Shown: positions 1 through 11,011 of the stretch, piece after piece
Layout: every line of letters starts with the position of its first letter
Position numbering within the stretch: position 1 is the first letter of the stretch
Notes under the pieces: generated by a model
What the model was told of the DNA's origin: nothing
What the model saw: only the letters and a program-made list of their open reading frames with translations
The model's database searches: none
Program-made: the position numbers and the translations under genes
Assembly: GCF_921293095.1 (NCBI RefSeq)
Contig: NC_060259.1
Location: 42,017,812 to 42,081,811, forward strand
Length of the DNA: 64,000 nucleotides
DNA from: Ischnura elegans
Lineage: Eukaryota > Arthropoda > Insecta > Odonata > Coenagrionidae
Reading direction: 5' to 3'

Positions 1-1407
1 AAATGCATTAGTAAATGGGGTAGGGTTATAGTTGGATATTATACTTTTATGGTACTTATGAGAGTATAAGACTCATACTTCCAATGATGAATAATAATTG
101 GAGGTCATCACCTAGGTTTTGGATGAGCCCAGGGTCTACTTATCAATACATTACCCTGAGGTTTCTCTTGGTGGTCCACTGCCAGATGAGCTCATTTCAC
201 CAGAGTATGATAACGTATACACAAAGCAGGCAACATGTGTCACATTGTGTCGTGAAGTGTCGACCAGTAATATTAAAATGGCACAACTAATAAAAGAAAT
301 AAACAGAGGTAAATGTAAGGGAAAAGACTAGCTCTACAGTCACCCAAAGAAAATTCCGTCAGAATAATCCTTCCTTTATCGAAGACACTGCATCTCAAGT
401 GCGAAGTGGGCTCCTTTTTACAAATGTTCTTACAGCAGACATGCAAGAACTAACTCTCACATATAAGTTAAAAATAGGAAGGCATGCATACAATTATTGT
501 AAGAAAATAGGTGATATATAATGAGAATTCTAGACCTTATTACTACAAAGAGTGTAAATAAGTTACGTACTTTCACCGTACATTGTTCTTTGCCACAATA
601 TGAAAACATATATGTTGTCACTAAGGCCAAATTCCAATCCACTTTGGGGTATACTAAGCATACCTAAGTTTCTCCAGTTTCAAGAAGTGACATCTTTTAT
701 TCGACTAAAGGAAAATTCCATGACCAAAACAGGATGTACTACGTTTAGTACAACTGAAGGCTTCCAACAGAGTGATACCAGCCTTGTTAAAGAAGCACTG
801 AAGAAACATTAAAATGTAATTTTATCAACTTAAAACACTTTTAGGTTAAAAACAGTTTTAAACATAATTCACTAATGTTTAAAGGCCTCATTTACATAAC
901 TCATGACCTTATTTTATCCTCCTATGTTTTTAGCTGTAGAGTGCCTGAGCTTCCAAAATTTTCGACTAGAGATGAGATGCTTACGTTGAATTCCTAGCAT
1001 AAGTTTAAAATCATGCCCAGCTGATAATTTAAAATACTTTTTCAAAATCAAAGTATGGATAGCCTCTTTTATTATGTATGATCTTCAATGCATTAATAAT
1101 GTATACAATGTAATGTAATGTATCAAAATTGAAGCCGTTGATGAAATGAAACTGAATTGAAAAAATTGAAATCTTGGCGCGATAATTATCTAAGCAATGC
1201 TTGTAAATACTAAGATGGTCAGTTACTTTCAAATCACTATTTTATCCAAAAATTGTATGAAATACCATCAGCACAATGCAATGTTAAGCAATTTGCTTAG
1301 GTGCATTGTTCGCAGGCAGCTGCATCGGTGTACAAATGCTTTGGTCGTACATAGGTACACTCCACTTCACTAGTACACCCCAAAGATGTGCTCGAGTTAG
1401 AGCATGG
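1..1407. other. Unassigned AT-rich sequence at left edge
   Basis: There are short ORFs only. A 70-codon plus-strand ORF at 119-331 (beginning MDEPRVYLSIHYPEV) reads more like protein than its neighbours and could be a transposon remnant, but I cannot place it in a family. Confidence 0.3.
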
Positions 1408-1409
1408 TA

Positions 1410-3159
1410 CAGTAAACTCTCGATTATACAAAGCAGGATATTACGAAATTTTCGATAATACGAAGTGAAATTGTGGTCCCGGCGAAAAGCCTATGGTAAC
1501 TACATGGTGCTAACGTCATCGCGCCTAACGACAGGAACTAGCAAAAAAAGGAATAGCATGATCATTCACAAGACAATGACTAATGTAAACACAGAATTCC
1601 CACTCCTGATGGCCTATGGTGGAACTTTTTCCCTAAAAAAGAAAACGTGCAGGATTTTGAATCAATGTGTTCCTTGTGCCGCCCCCTGGGAGTTGCCGTC
1701 CTACGCCATGGCATCATTGGAGAACTGGTAAATACGTGCCTGGCTGTCTTTCATCCTGGAATCACTGAATCGTATCGTATGGGCTTGAACTAAATTCATG
1801 AGAGAATGTGTGAAGGGCTTCAGTCTGTGCCTAGCGAATGTCTAAGCTGCAAACAGTGGAGAAGAATCAGCAGCCCTCTACCTCCCACCAACCTTCCATG
1901 TTTGGGGGGATCATTTTAGGGAATTCACACAAGTGAATCAATACTTCATCTAAATATGTTGAGAAATGATAAAACGTATGTTGTAGGAAAAAATGAATGT
2001 GGATAATAACGTTTCTCTCTTTACTACCCTGATAATGGAAGATGCTACTCCAGCTTTTCTCCACTAGGAACCTTGCTCCTTTCAGCATAACAGAAGAAAG
2101 ACTTAATATATAAACATGGCACCTCACTCCTGGCATCCAAGCCTTGATGATGAAAAAGTCTTCCATTTTAACGTCTGCAAAGATGATGGAGCACGGCAGC
2201 CGGACAGAGAGCCCTAAAAGAATTTACTTCAAATACATATTCGTCACTAAAAAATCATATCCTACATATTTTATGACTGCAACTGAATCAAAATGAAAAT
2301 AACTAATTAAAAAGATTGTACATTAAAATGACAATACAGAAGGAACAACAAATATTAACCTACGAAGGTTATTTTGGAAACAGGCTACAGGGACGCCGAC
2401 TTACGAAAAATATTGGGGGGGCCCAACCGGGGATCTTGGCCCAGGAAATTTTATAGGTAGTGAGTTTTAAGTTCTTTAAGCATTTTAGAAGAGTGATATG
2501 ATCAACATTAGAACCCTGATAACTCGAATCTCGATATCTGGACACTCCGGGGAAAATCTACAAGCCTGACACATTTTTTCCTCGCACCCATAACGAATTT
2601 TTGAGGGGGCTCGGGCCCCCTCAAGCCCCATGGAGTCGGCGCCACTGACGGGCCAAGACCCTTTTTTTCCTTCTTTCCTTGTCAATGAGCTTTAGAGGGC
2701 ATCACAAATGGCGGTAAGGTTCGTAGGCTTTGGAAACAAATATCTACCTTATGGGTACACAATAGTTGCTATATTCGCAACTGACCACGAAATTCTCAGA
2801 TTAAATCCTGTACAAAAATTTTCAAGATGTTATTTGATTACGTTTCCTATAATGGACGAGAATTTCTTTAGCCCATATATCATTGATACTTAAAAATACA
2901 GAATGGGAAGTTTAAGGTCTGTGATTTTTAACAGTCTTTCACATCATAAAATTCAAAAAGTAAGAGCATTTTTTTTTAAATCTTTTTTTAAATAACCACC
3001 GAAAACATTAAGCAAGGCCACAAAAGACAGAAAAAGAACGGTGGGAACGAAAGCAAACATTTTTCGAGACTTATTAAAAAGGTTTGAAATTACGAAACTT
3101 AATATTAAAAAGTGCCTATTTTCCGGTCCCGCTGACTTAGTATAACCGAGAGTTTACTG
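1410..3159. mobile_element. Pogo/Tigger-type non-autonomous DNA transposon, copy A (about 1.75 kb)
   Basis: The ends are inverted: CAGTAAACTCTCGATTATAC at the left and its near complement (TATAACCGAGAGTTTACTG) at the right, flanked by TA on both sides (1408-1409 and 3160-3161). TA duplication and a CAGT-start end are typical of the pogo/Tigger group of Tc1/mariner elements. No transposase is visible. A hAT MITE sits inside at 2388-2647. The same family, greatly enlarged by insertions, occurs at 26536-33512. Confidence 0.8.
2388..2647 (-). mobile_element. 260-bp hAT MITE nested in copy A
   Basis: It begins CAGGGACGCCGACTT and ends AGTCGGCGCCACTG, with 8-bp flanks acaggcta (2380-2387) and acgggcca (2648-2655) that match at 6 of 8. 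The sister pogo-type copy at 26.5-33.5 kb lacks it at the matching point (near 32800), giving an empty site. The same MITE lies in the opposite orientation at 14301-14561. Confidence 0.8.
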
Positions 3160-3783
3160 TATATAATGCAGTGGTATACATACTTAGATTGGAATTTGGC
3201 CTAAGACATTACCCCATTGAAAAATATAAAAAGCAAGGGGTAATTGAAGTATGTGGCGATGGCAAAAGTTCATTGCCAAGTGACAATGTCAGTGTTCAGT
3301 ACACTGGTCAGTTAGAGGGCTTACACCACCATATCTGGAAATAAATCACACAATAAAAATTACAGCGGATCACAGATTATCTGTTATTCCATTATCCACT
3401 CATTGCATTATAAATGCATCAGATCCCTGGGCAGCCCCTTAAAACTCTTCCTTACCTCTCCCATTCCAACTCCCTCCAACAAACATATGGTTTCTCAATA
3501 GAATGGGAACAACAAATGACTAGAATGAAAAGAAAAAGAATGACACATAAACCATGGTCATAATAGCAAATGATAGTGATCACTACTGGATAAACTATTA
3601 CTTTCAATGATCCATTTCAACTCGTCCAGGCCTGAGACTGTTAACCTGAGCTCTGCTATATTATTGCCCAGACATTTACTGAGGATATCAATGCACTCTC
3701 AAATTCTTACCTCAAAGCCACTGTTCAAAAGGACACAAAAAGGGAAACTGAAAGATATGATAAAAACCAAAGTTTGGATGGTA

Positions 3784-4512
3784 CAGTAAACTCCTGATTA
3801 TCTCAATATAAATTTTCGTTCAACTGTCAGGACAATTTTTCAATGTTTATCAGTCATTCAATCTATCTCATCGCTGACAAATTGTTCACCGGCCAAATGG
3901 GTTCACAATAGCACAAGGTTAAGGGCACCACGAAGCATTTGGCGTAACTGTGGAAGACCCACTATTCCCAGGCAGTAATTGATTATTAGTTGCTGACTGA
4001 GTCTACTCCCGCATGACAGCATAAGTAACCACCATATTGCAAAAATTAGGGCAAAAATGAGATATCAGAATCATTCATGCCCGAGTGTGATGAAAACGTT
4101 CAGTTTCTTTGGGAATCACATGTAAGGGCATGGTAATAATCGTGAATTTTTGTTATAAAAAATACATTAAACAGATGATTTTCTTCATTCATCATTGGTT
4201 CATCTATTGAATAAATCTTCTAAAATTAATGAAGCTTTTTCCACTGCTCAGTCTGCAATGCTAGAGCAGACGAACAAGTAAACTTGACACAGTCCTTGCT
4301 AGCAAAATAAAGAAAATAATTACTTTTAAGAAGAGAATGCAAATGGAATTTGTAACATGCTTTGTGTATCCATGCATCAAATCCAATAATCCAGGTATTT
4401 TTGCGTATGATTTCATTCTCTAAAAGGACTGCGGAAAACATCTAAGGAGGGGTAAACAGGTACATAATCCACAACATGTGTAATCAGCACACTGATACTC
4501 AGAAGTTTACTG
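3784..4512. mobile_element. Pogo/Tigger-type MITE (729 bp)
   Basis: The left end CAGTAAACTCCTGATTATC and the right end GATACTCAGAAGTTTACTG are inverted relatives, and both sides carry TA (3782-3783, 4513-4514). There is no coding capacity. Confidence 0.65.
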
Positions 4513-4910
4513 TACAACAGAAAAATTATATCGAATTCGAAGGTTGACATTAAGTTTGTGACTTTTGTAGTTCCCCACACTTAATATCCAATATTTCAGG
4601 AAAAATATTTAAGGTATATTAGCAGATATAAAAATATTGCCCCTCACCATTTAAAATATAAGTTCAACCTGAGAGAGGAAAGAGGTTTAAGATATGTTTC
4701 CCCATTGTGCCTAGAAGGTTTCAGGGAAATTAAATTTAAAATAATGTCTGAATGACACCACTATTGGATTTCAACTGTCCATGCACAGGTCAACTATTAA
4801 TTGAATTGCAACCATAAATCTATGTACTGCAGAGTATGAGTTCAGAAGCAGATGGGAGGGACGCATCCCTTGCGGGTCCACTTGCATTGGCAAACATTGC
4901 AAAACCACGA

Positions 4911-5543
4911 TAGGGTGGTTTCCTATTATTTTTTATTGCTTGAATCGAAATATTATGACTCTTGGAGTACTTATTTCACGCTTTTAGATTTTTAAATGAC
5001 GATATGCATATTTTGGATTAAATGAAAAGTGAAAATTTTCAAGCGCATGAAAACGTGACGGCTAAGTATGAATGATGGGTAAAGCCAGTGTGACATCATT
5101 CTGGTTCCGGCTGCCACTGTGTGAGGCCACCTTCGTGCGAGGCTATGACTGCCGCTACGATGCAGGCTGCTAGCAGGTAGCCCTTGGCTTAAATAAGGAT
5201 TATTAACACCCCATCAAACGAAGGAAACTTTCCGACCATAGGCAATTTTAATAGGTGATTATTCAGAAATGTTTCCCTGAGCTCTGTGCCACAATCTTGC
5301 ATTGGCAATTTCAGAAGATGTAAAACTCCAGACTACTCGTATAGCATTTAGGTCCCTGTAATGTCACATGGAGTGGTATCACATGGCCACCAATCTGGCC
5401 TTTTACAAAATGAGGTTAAAATTGACCATTAACATTCGTCTAAACTCGGATTTCTAAAACCAAATAATTTCTATATTATGAATACACTAATGGTGGGTAA
5501 CGAATCACAAACTTTCGTTTTCTTTGATGGAGGAAACTACCCA
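4911..5543 (+). mobile_element. TAGGGTGGTTTCC MITE family, copy 1
   Basis: It starts TAGGGTGGTTTCCTATTATT and ends GGAGGAAACTACCC, an inverted pair of about 14 bp. It is about 630 bp with no ORF. Homologous copies are at 41755-42418, 53621-54287, 56335-56988 and, truncated, 59484-59785. The ends suggest TA target duplication, though the right flank of this copy has decayed. Confidence 0.8.
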
Positions 5544-5597
5544 ATTGTAACTGTTTCATATCGTAATATGACATTGTCTTGTGTCTATAATCAGTTC

Positions 5598-5698
5598 AAA
5601 TAAAACCTTCTTAAGATTTACATATGACTTGATTATTTTTTTATTACAATAAAAGTAAAGGTATCTTTTGCACTACCCCTAGAGTTTTATCTGCATAC
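5598..5698 (-). repeat. Fragment of the hAT MITE seen whole at 9578-9839
   Basis: In reverse complement the segment matches the interior of the 9578-9839 element (the gcaaaagatac...ttttactttta...aataatcaagtca block). Neither terminus is present. Confidence 0.6.
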
Positions 5699-6270
5699 AC
5701 TACTTTATGAGTTGGAAACTTGGAATTTTAAAAAAGGAGCATCAAATGTACCTGAAATTTGATACTATTTTGCATATATTCCATTATATTAGCTTTGCAT
5801 CTATTTTTGAAAAAATCTATGCATATAATTGTCTGATGCGACGCTTCACTTGAATTGATAAAAGGAAGGAGCAATGCGGTATTGGAGTAATGTTACAATT
5901 CATGCATTGCCATGAATGCCTCTAGATGAGGAAATTTATGTGTCTATCAGCATTCAGCCACTTGGTTTGGGGTGATGTCATGATGGAACATCACTTAGGA
6001 TGCAATGAGAAAACTTGCTGTGCTCAATCCACCTACTACTGAAATGCTAACAAAAAAAAAACTCCCTCTACTAAAAAACTTTTTTGAAATCTATTCCAAG
6101 TGACTGTTAATAATAATCAATGGCTCCATCTCAATGAGATTGATCTTTGTTTACTCCTCAATACCTTTAGTAAGATCCAGGCAATAATTAAATATGAATA
6201 TTTGAAAGAAAAGACCCAACTTAACCAATTCCCACATGAAGTCATAGAAAAAATGTCGTAGCACCAACAA
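5699..6270. other. Unassigned intergenic sequence
   Basis: AT-rich, with no ORF above background and no repeat ends seen. Confidence 0.4.
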
Positions 6271-6271
6271 T

Positions 6272-6515
6272 GCAAAATACTGTGCGAAAGATCCACAGAG
6301 AAAAAAATCATTCACCTTGACCGGGATTCGAACCCGGATCCCCCGATTTCCGGTCGAGTGCTTTAGCCAGTTAAGCTACCGAGGCGTCATTTTTCCCTGT
6401 GGATATTTGCGGACACTACCGGACAAGGTGTTTTTCTCTGTGGATATTTCGCACGATTGTGCATTGCGGGTGACTCCCGTAAAAGTTATCACCGTGGCTA
6501 GTCCCGGTACACTTT
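6272..6515 (-). repeat. tRNA-derived SINE with tRNA-like head
   Basis: On the minus strand, 6385-6315 has a D-arm, a 5-bp anticodon stem with loop CCGGAAA and a good T-arm (CGGGTTCGAATCCCG, the pol III B box), but the acceptor ends do not pair. It is therefore a tRNA-derived SINE, not a tRNA gene. The phrase tctctgtggat occurs on both sides of the tRNA-like part, suggesting a composite of two monomers. A short related tail (ccgtgg-ccagtcccggta) recurs near 55295. Confidence 0.7.
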
Positions 6516-6520
6516 AAAAC

Positions 6521-6889
6521 CAATGCAAAATACCACTGCACCACTGTATGCTCACTATGATTTCCGATGTGCAAAGCAGAGCATAGTTCAGAAAGAATAA
6601 AACATTTACAAAACCAATCTCCAACATTCTATAGAATCAAAACAAGTAACTAAAATAGCAACATTGGCAATGATGAGTCTAAATTTGCCTTTAAAGTCTC
6701 AAGAGACAGGTTTAGGTGTAAGAGGGGATTTAAAGTTTATGGTCGGGCCCTACGGCAGATAAAAGTAGTGAAGCTCCCTGGAATCCAAACTTTCCTTTCT
6801 AAAAAAATTCTAAAATATATATTCCAATTGATCTCTACACTCGAACCTTTATCTATTAAGAATTTCTTTAGTTTTTTTCAATGTCTCAT
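6521..6889. other. Unassigned spacer
   Basis: I see no feature here beyond short random ORFs. Confidence 0.4.
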
Positions 6890-7530
6890 TTTTAACTCTC
6901 GGCCACTCCCCCACTCCCGCCCATTTTTTTTTCAAAGAGGATTACCCTCGCAGCCCCATTTTCGCCGAAAAATGAGAAATGCAATCTTACGGGGCCGATG
7001 GTTGGAGCAGTGCAGCCCCAGACGCAGCTAGTCCGTGCGTTGCCACGGCAACCCTCCAGACCGGCGCCCTCACATTGCCGCCCACGGCGAACTCCGTAGT
7101 TCACCCCCCTCCGTCGGCTTGGGACGAACCGTCCCTACTCGTCCACCTAGCAACGACAATGTTTGCAAGGCTGATGCAGCACGAAAGCCAGAGAACCCCG
7201 ACGTCTGGTCCCACCAGACAACCCAGCAGCCGGCCTCGATTCCTTATGTCCTCGGCGCCGCAACGTCTGAAGTCGACCGGCCAACTCTCGCCCCCTTCCC
7301 GCCACTGCTTACACATTGAAACAACTCTTACAGGCGTCACACATCTAGCGATTTACAAACAATATAATGAGCGGCCAGATCGTATGACATGGTGGATTTA
7401 GTATAGACGACAGGAAGGCTGGCGCCGAAAGGGATCGAAAGTTCGGTCGTCCCAACTGGTATCTTCGTGACGCGCATCGTGGTTTCACGTGCATTTCCTT
7501 TCCTATTCAACGTTGGGCAAGGCAAAATGA
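6890..7530. promoter_or_regulatory. CpG-rich island with a perfect RFX X-box; possible promoter
   Basis: This 640-bp block is much richer in G+C and CpG than its surroundings and has no transposon ends. At 7039-7052 it contains GTTGCCACGGCAAC, a perfect inverted repeat that meets the X-box consensus bound by RFX factors, which control ciliary genes in animals. A CACGTG E-box lies near 7486. Overlapping ORFs on both strands (for example 6979-7401 plus) are expected in such composition and match no family I know. I infer an unannotated promoter or first exon, but no downstream gene is visible in the window. Confidence 0.4.
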
Positions 7531-9026
7531 TACATACAATTACAACGAAATATAACGCTATCTGGAAAAAAATGATTATGCTCGCGTAAATTCAACAGTG
7601 GGTGAAACAAGAAAATCCATCGGATTCAAGAAATTTATCGGTGAAATAGTTTTGGCATTTGTTAAGACCTGTCCGAGACTAAATCAAATCGATTAAAAGA
7701 TGCTTGAGAATGGTTATATAGTTTATCAGATTTTCAATCCTCAAATTGATAATGCATGCGCATACATCGCGACAATGGGCCATGACAACGAAATAAGCAA
7801 TCACTGAATCGCAATTCCTCAACCAACAGGTCGTTGATTGTTAAAAGGATTGAAACTACACAAATTTTCACTGGCCACATACTTGATCTACATAATTCGT
7901 AATCAACATTTAAGAGTCAGAGCCACAACAAAACTTACTCGAATTTTCCAAAACATCCCCTTGGACGTCTGTATCTTGGCTGTGTTTTCTAATGAGGCTT
8001 TCAGTTGAAGCTCAAAAATAGGCTGGAAAAAGACGACAATGTAAATAATATGCTATTACTCAACTTCAATCAAACTAAATCTGTTTCAACGCTCACCATC
8101 TTCAGACAATGCAGTGGGATTTCTTATGCAAAAGAACAAGCAGGCTCTTCGAGCAGAATGCGCCCAACAAATCCAAAGGCACGACCGACTGTGACGACCA
8201 AACCACCGAACTACGGAACTACCATGCCAAACTTGACATTACTACAGTCAATTGTTTTAAAAATAGGAGAGGATGAGGATCTTCCGTGCAAATGAACGAA
8301 TCCCAACGAGTCATGTGAACGTATTCAACAAGTCATATGAACGTATTTAAGTGTGGGTAATTTTAATGAAAATATAATACGCAAGTAAAATAGCTATTTT
8401 GAAATTAGTTTTTGTACCTCATATGTCATATCTATTCCTAAAGCTGCATCCTCTTCTCCGACTGCTCCTTATACGACTTCTAATTCTGCCCTGAGGATCT
8501 GATTCCACCAATTCTTTCGGGTCGGAACATAGTTCGATGTACCTTTTGAAAACTCATCCGGCATTTCTCTTTTTACGCATGCAGTCCAAAATATTCTATT
8601 TAGACCTTCGCGACATAATTTTCTCCTCTTTAAAGTTCATATTTCTGAATATCAGAATAATCACCTAAGATAATAGGGAATTCTTTCTTTAATGTGAGGC
8701 GCAGGACCGCCTATATATGGAGACCTTTGAGGGCTAGAGGGTTCTTTTCTCGCCCCTTTTCCCACCTTAAATACCAGTAATAACCGCTAAAGGTTTCTTT
8801 GGCCTAGGGCACACTGCCTCCCCCTGCGAGCGCCCATATTCTAATGCCGAACTTTAATATATAGCCTTTAACTAGTACATTAGCTCTTATTGAGTACCCT
8901 AGTGAAAATTCTCTATAGAAATTTTTCCTATTGCAATTTGACAATGAGAACTCAACCATTTTCCTATAGGAGTGCGCGAAAATGTGGAGCGCTTCACGAT
9001 ATTGCGTGTCATCTATGAGCATGGGC
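7531..9026. other. Unassigned sequence
   Basis: A 96-codon plus-strand ORF (8005-8295) shows no recognisable domain. I saw no repeat boundaries. Confidence 0.35.
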
Positions 9027-9034
9027 CATGTAAG

Positions 9035-9241
9035 CATAGGCGGATCTAGGGTGGGGGGGGGGACGGGGGCACATGCCCCCCCCAGAACCTAAAAAATTAT
9101 GGAAGATTTTAATAAAGTCCCATTATCATTACGTTCGTCTTGTATTACGAGGTATCCTTGTGCCCCCCAGAATAAAATCCTGGACACGGCCTTGCATGCT
9201 TGTGCCCCCCCCCCCAGATAGAAATCCTGAATCCGCCCCTG
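9035..9241 (+). mobile_element. G-rich hAT MITE (207 bp)
   Basis: The ends CATAGGCGGATCTAGG and CCTGAATCCGCCCCTG are inverted relatives. The flanks catgtaag (9027-9034) and catgtaat (9242-9249) match at 7 of 8 positions, a hAT-type 8-bp duplication. The interior has poly-G and poly-C blocks. Confidence 0.75.
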
Positions 9242-9577
9242 CATGTAATTCTTCTCGGAAACGTTCCAACTTTCATATAAGTATTGCCGATGCGAGTACG
9301 ACAGTATTAAGATAAAGCACCGATATTTAAAAACGCGAAACCGGGATTTAATTGTCATCGGGAGCTAACTTTGGTCGATCTAGTAGAACATAAAAAGTGG
9401 CTATAGTAAATTTCTTATCATCAACAATTCAAACATACTTCAATAATAGTCTACCCTCTGTCATTGCTAGCATTCCTCGTAGTCATACCAGCACTAGCTG
9501 TTTTCTACATGATACCATTAAGTAAATTACCTTTTTTCTTGCTCCCCCCTTTTACCCAAAATAACATCATGGTGACA

Positions 9578-9839
9578 CAGTGGCAGATACAGTAAGCACT
9601 CAAGGGGGAGGTGCAAAAGATATATTGAGTTGCCTTTACTTTTATCGTGATAAAAAATAATCAAGTCACAGGCAGAGTAAAATAAAATTTTAATTAAAGT
9701 AATTATACACATATATAAGACAATGCCATCTTATGATATAAAAAAGTCACAATTGTGGTTCTGCAATGTTTGGCAATATGGCCGGACCCGCAAGGGAGGG
9801 GCGTGCGCCCCCCGCGCCCCCCACCTGTATCCGCCACTG
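9578..9839 (+). mobile_element. hAT MITE (262 bp) with perfect 8-bp duplication
   Basis: The element runs from CAGTGGCAGATACAG to CTGTATCCGCCACTG. It is flanked by an exact tggtgaca duplication (9570-9577 and 9840-9847). A partial copy lies at 58676-58858 and an inverted fragment at 5598-5698. Confidence 0.9.
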
Positions 9840-9847
9840 TGGTGACA

Positions 9848-10600
9848 CTTGTGGAGTAACTTAAGAAGCACAAACTCGCATTCCAGCATCGTTCAGCAGC
9901 GTGCTGCAGGCATGCTTTGCACATGCGCTGTTGATGAGCTGCAATTGCATGTTTTGCCAGCGCGTTGCGAAAGAGCGCTGCACAAGCGCTGTTACCGCGC
10001 TTCATTGAAACGGAAACGAACTTGCAGCTGTGAAACCCCTGTGCAGCGCTGCTGCAGCTATTTGTGTTTACAGGGTTATGTGAGTCCAGCCCTGGCAGTG
10101 ATTGGAATACATCAATATGATTCAATACATCTTCACAGATATGGTTCTAGTAAGTCAATATCCTGGTTGCTATATTTGTACATATTTACATGCCTTATAT
10201 CTTGTTCGTACTTTATGTACAAGATCATTGGACAAATAAAGATATTCTATTCTTTCTATTGCAACAAGATTTGTCTCTGGAAGGAATCAACCCATACCCA
10301 AAAAATATCTCAGCCCTAGCTGTCATTGCATCTGTTATAAGCCTTTTAACCCTTTCCCTACTAATGATGAAATCATGCGGCAGGACGTTTCTTGACCTGG
10401 AAGACGAAAGCCAGGAATTTTCGTTGGAGATTTTTCTACGCAAGCAATCGAATGCCAAAAATATGTATCCTTGCTCTCTCTTTTTTATGATGGTCACGGG
10501 TTTGCGAAGTCTTAGTTTCCACACCCAACAAAGCGAGACTTAGGCCATACCCTCGAAATCCGGGAGCAGGCACCTGGACCCCTCATCTTATATAACCCCC
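9848..10600. other. Unassigned sequence with a GCGCTG-rich block
   Basis: Between about 9870 and 10060 the words gcgctg and gctgc recur many times on both strands, giving long spurious ORFs. 10060-10600 shows nothing I recognise. Confidence 0.35.
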
Positions 10601-11011
10601 CTTTGTTCTACATCACCATATATTGTAAGCCTCCACTCAATTTCTCTGCTGCTGACATTGTCCATGCCTCACTTCCACAGAGAAGCATACCCCACATAAA
10701 AGTTCCAATAAATTGTTTCCTTACTTCTATGCTTAAATTTGCTCCTATAACTTATAGATCTTCCTTTCGATGGTATGCTCTCTTTGCCGGGGTTATTTCA
10801 CAAATAATTTCTTTCATGCTTTTGCCATCCACATTTATTCCTTTCAAATAACAGTATTTGCTCTCCTCTTCAGTTTTTGTATCCCTATTTTCATGTACAT
10901 CTTCATTTCCTCTCTTCTACTGCATCTTAGTTTTCTTTGTGCTTATTTGCAGCTGATGTCTAACCATAATTCCAATATTTCTTCTAGGATATTCATTCCT
11001 GAGGCCTTTTC

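Noticed and set aside
6315..6385. A functional tRNA gene (anticodon GGA) on the minus strand
   Set aside because: The T-, D- and anticodon arms fold, but the acceptor stem does not pair, position 33 is not T and the SINE body continues on both sides.
6979..7401. A 140-codon protein in the CpG-rich island
   Set aside because: ORFs are open on both strands because the GC-rich sequence has few stops; codon pattern and motifs do not support a protein.
8005..8295. A 96-codon secreted or regulatory protein
   Set aside because: No domain, no splice signals recognised and low-complexity ending.
9849..10319. Overlapping ORFs of 140-156 codons on both strands
   Set aside because: They arise from a repetitive GCGCTG-rich block and show no conserved domain.
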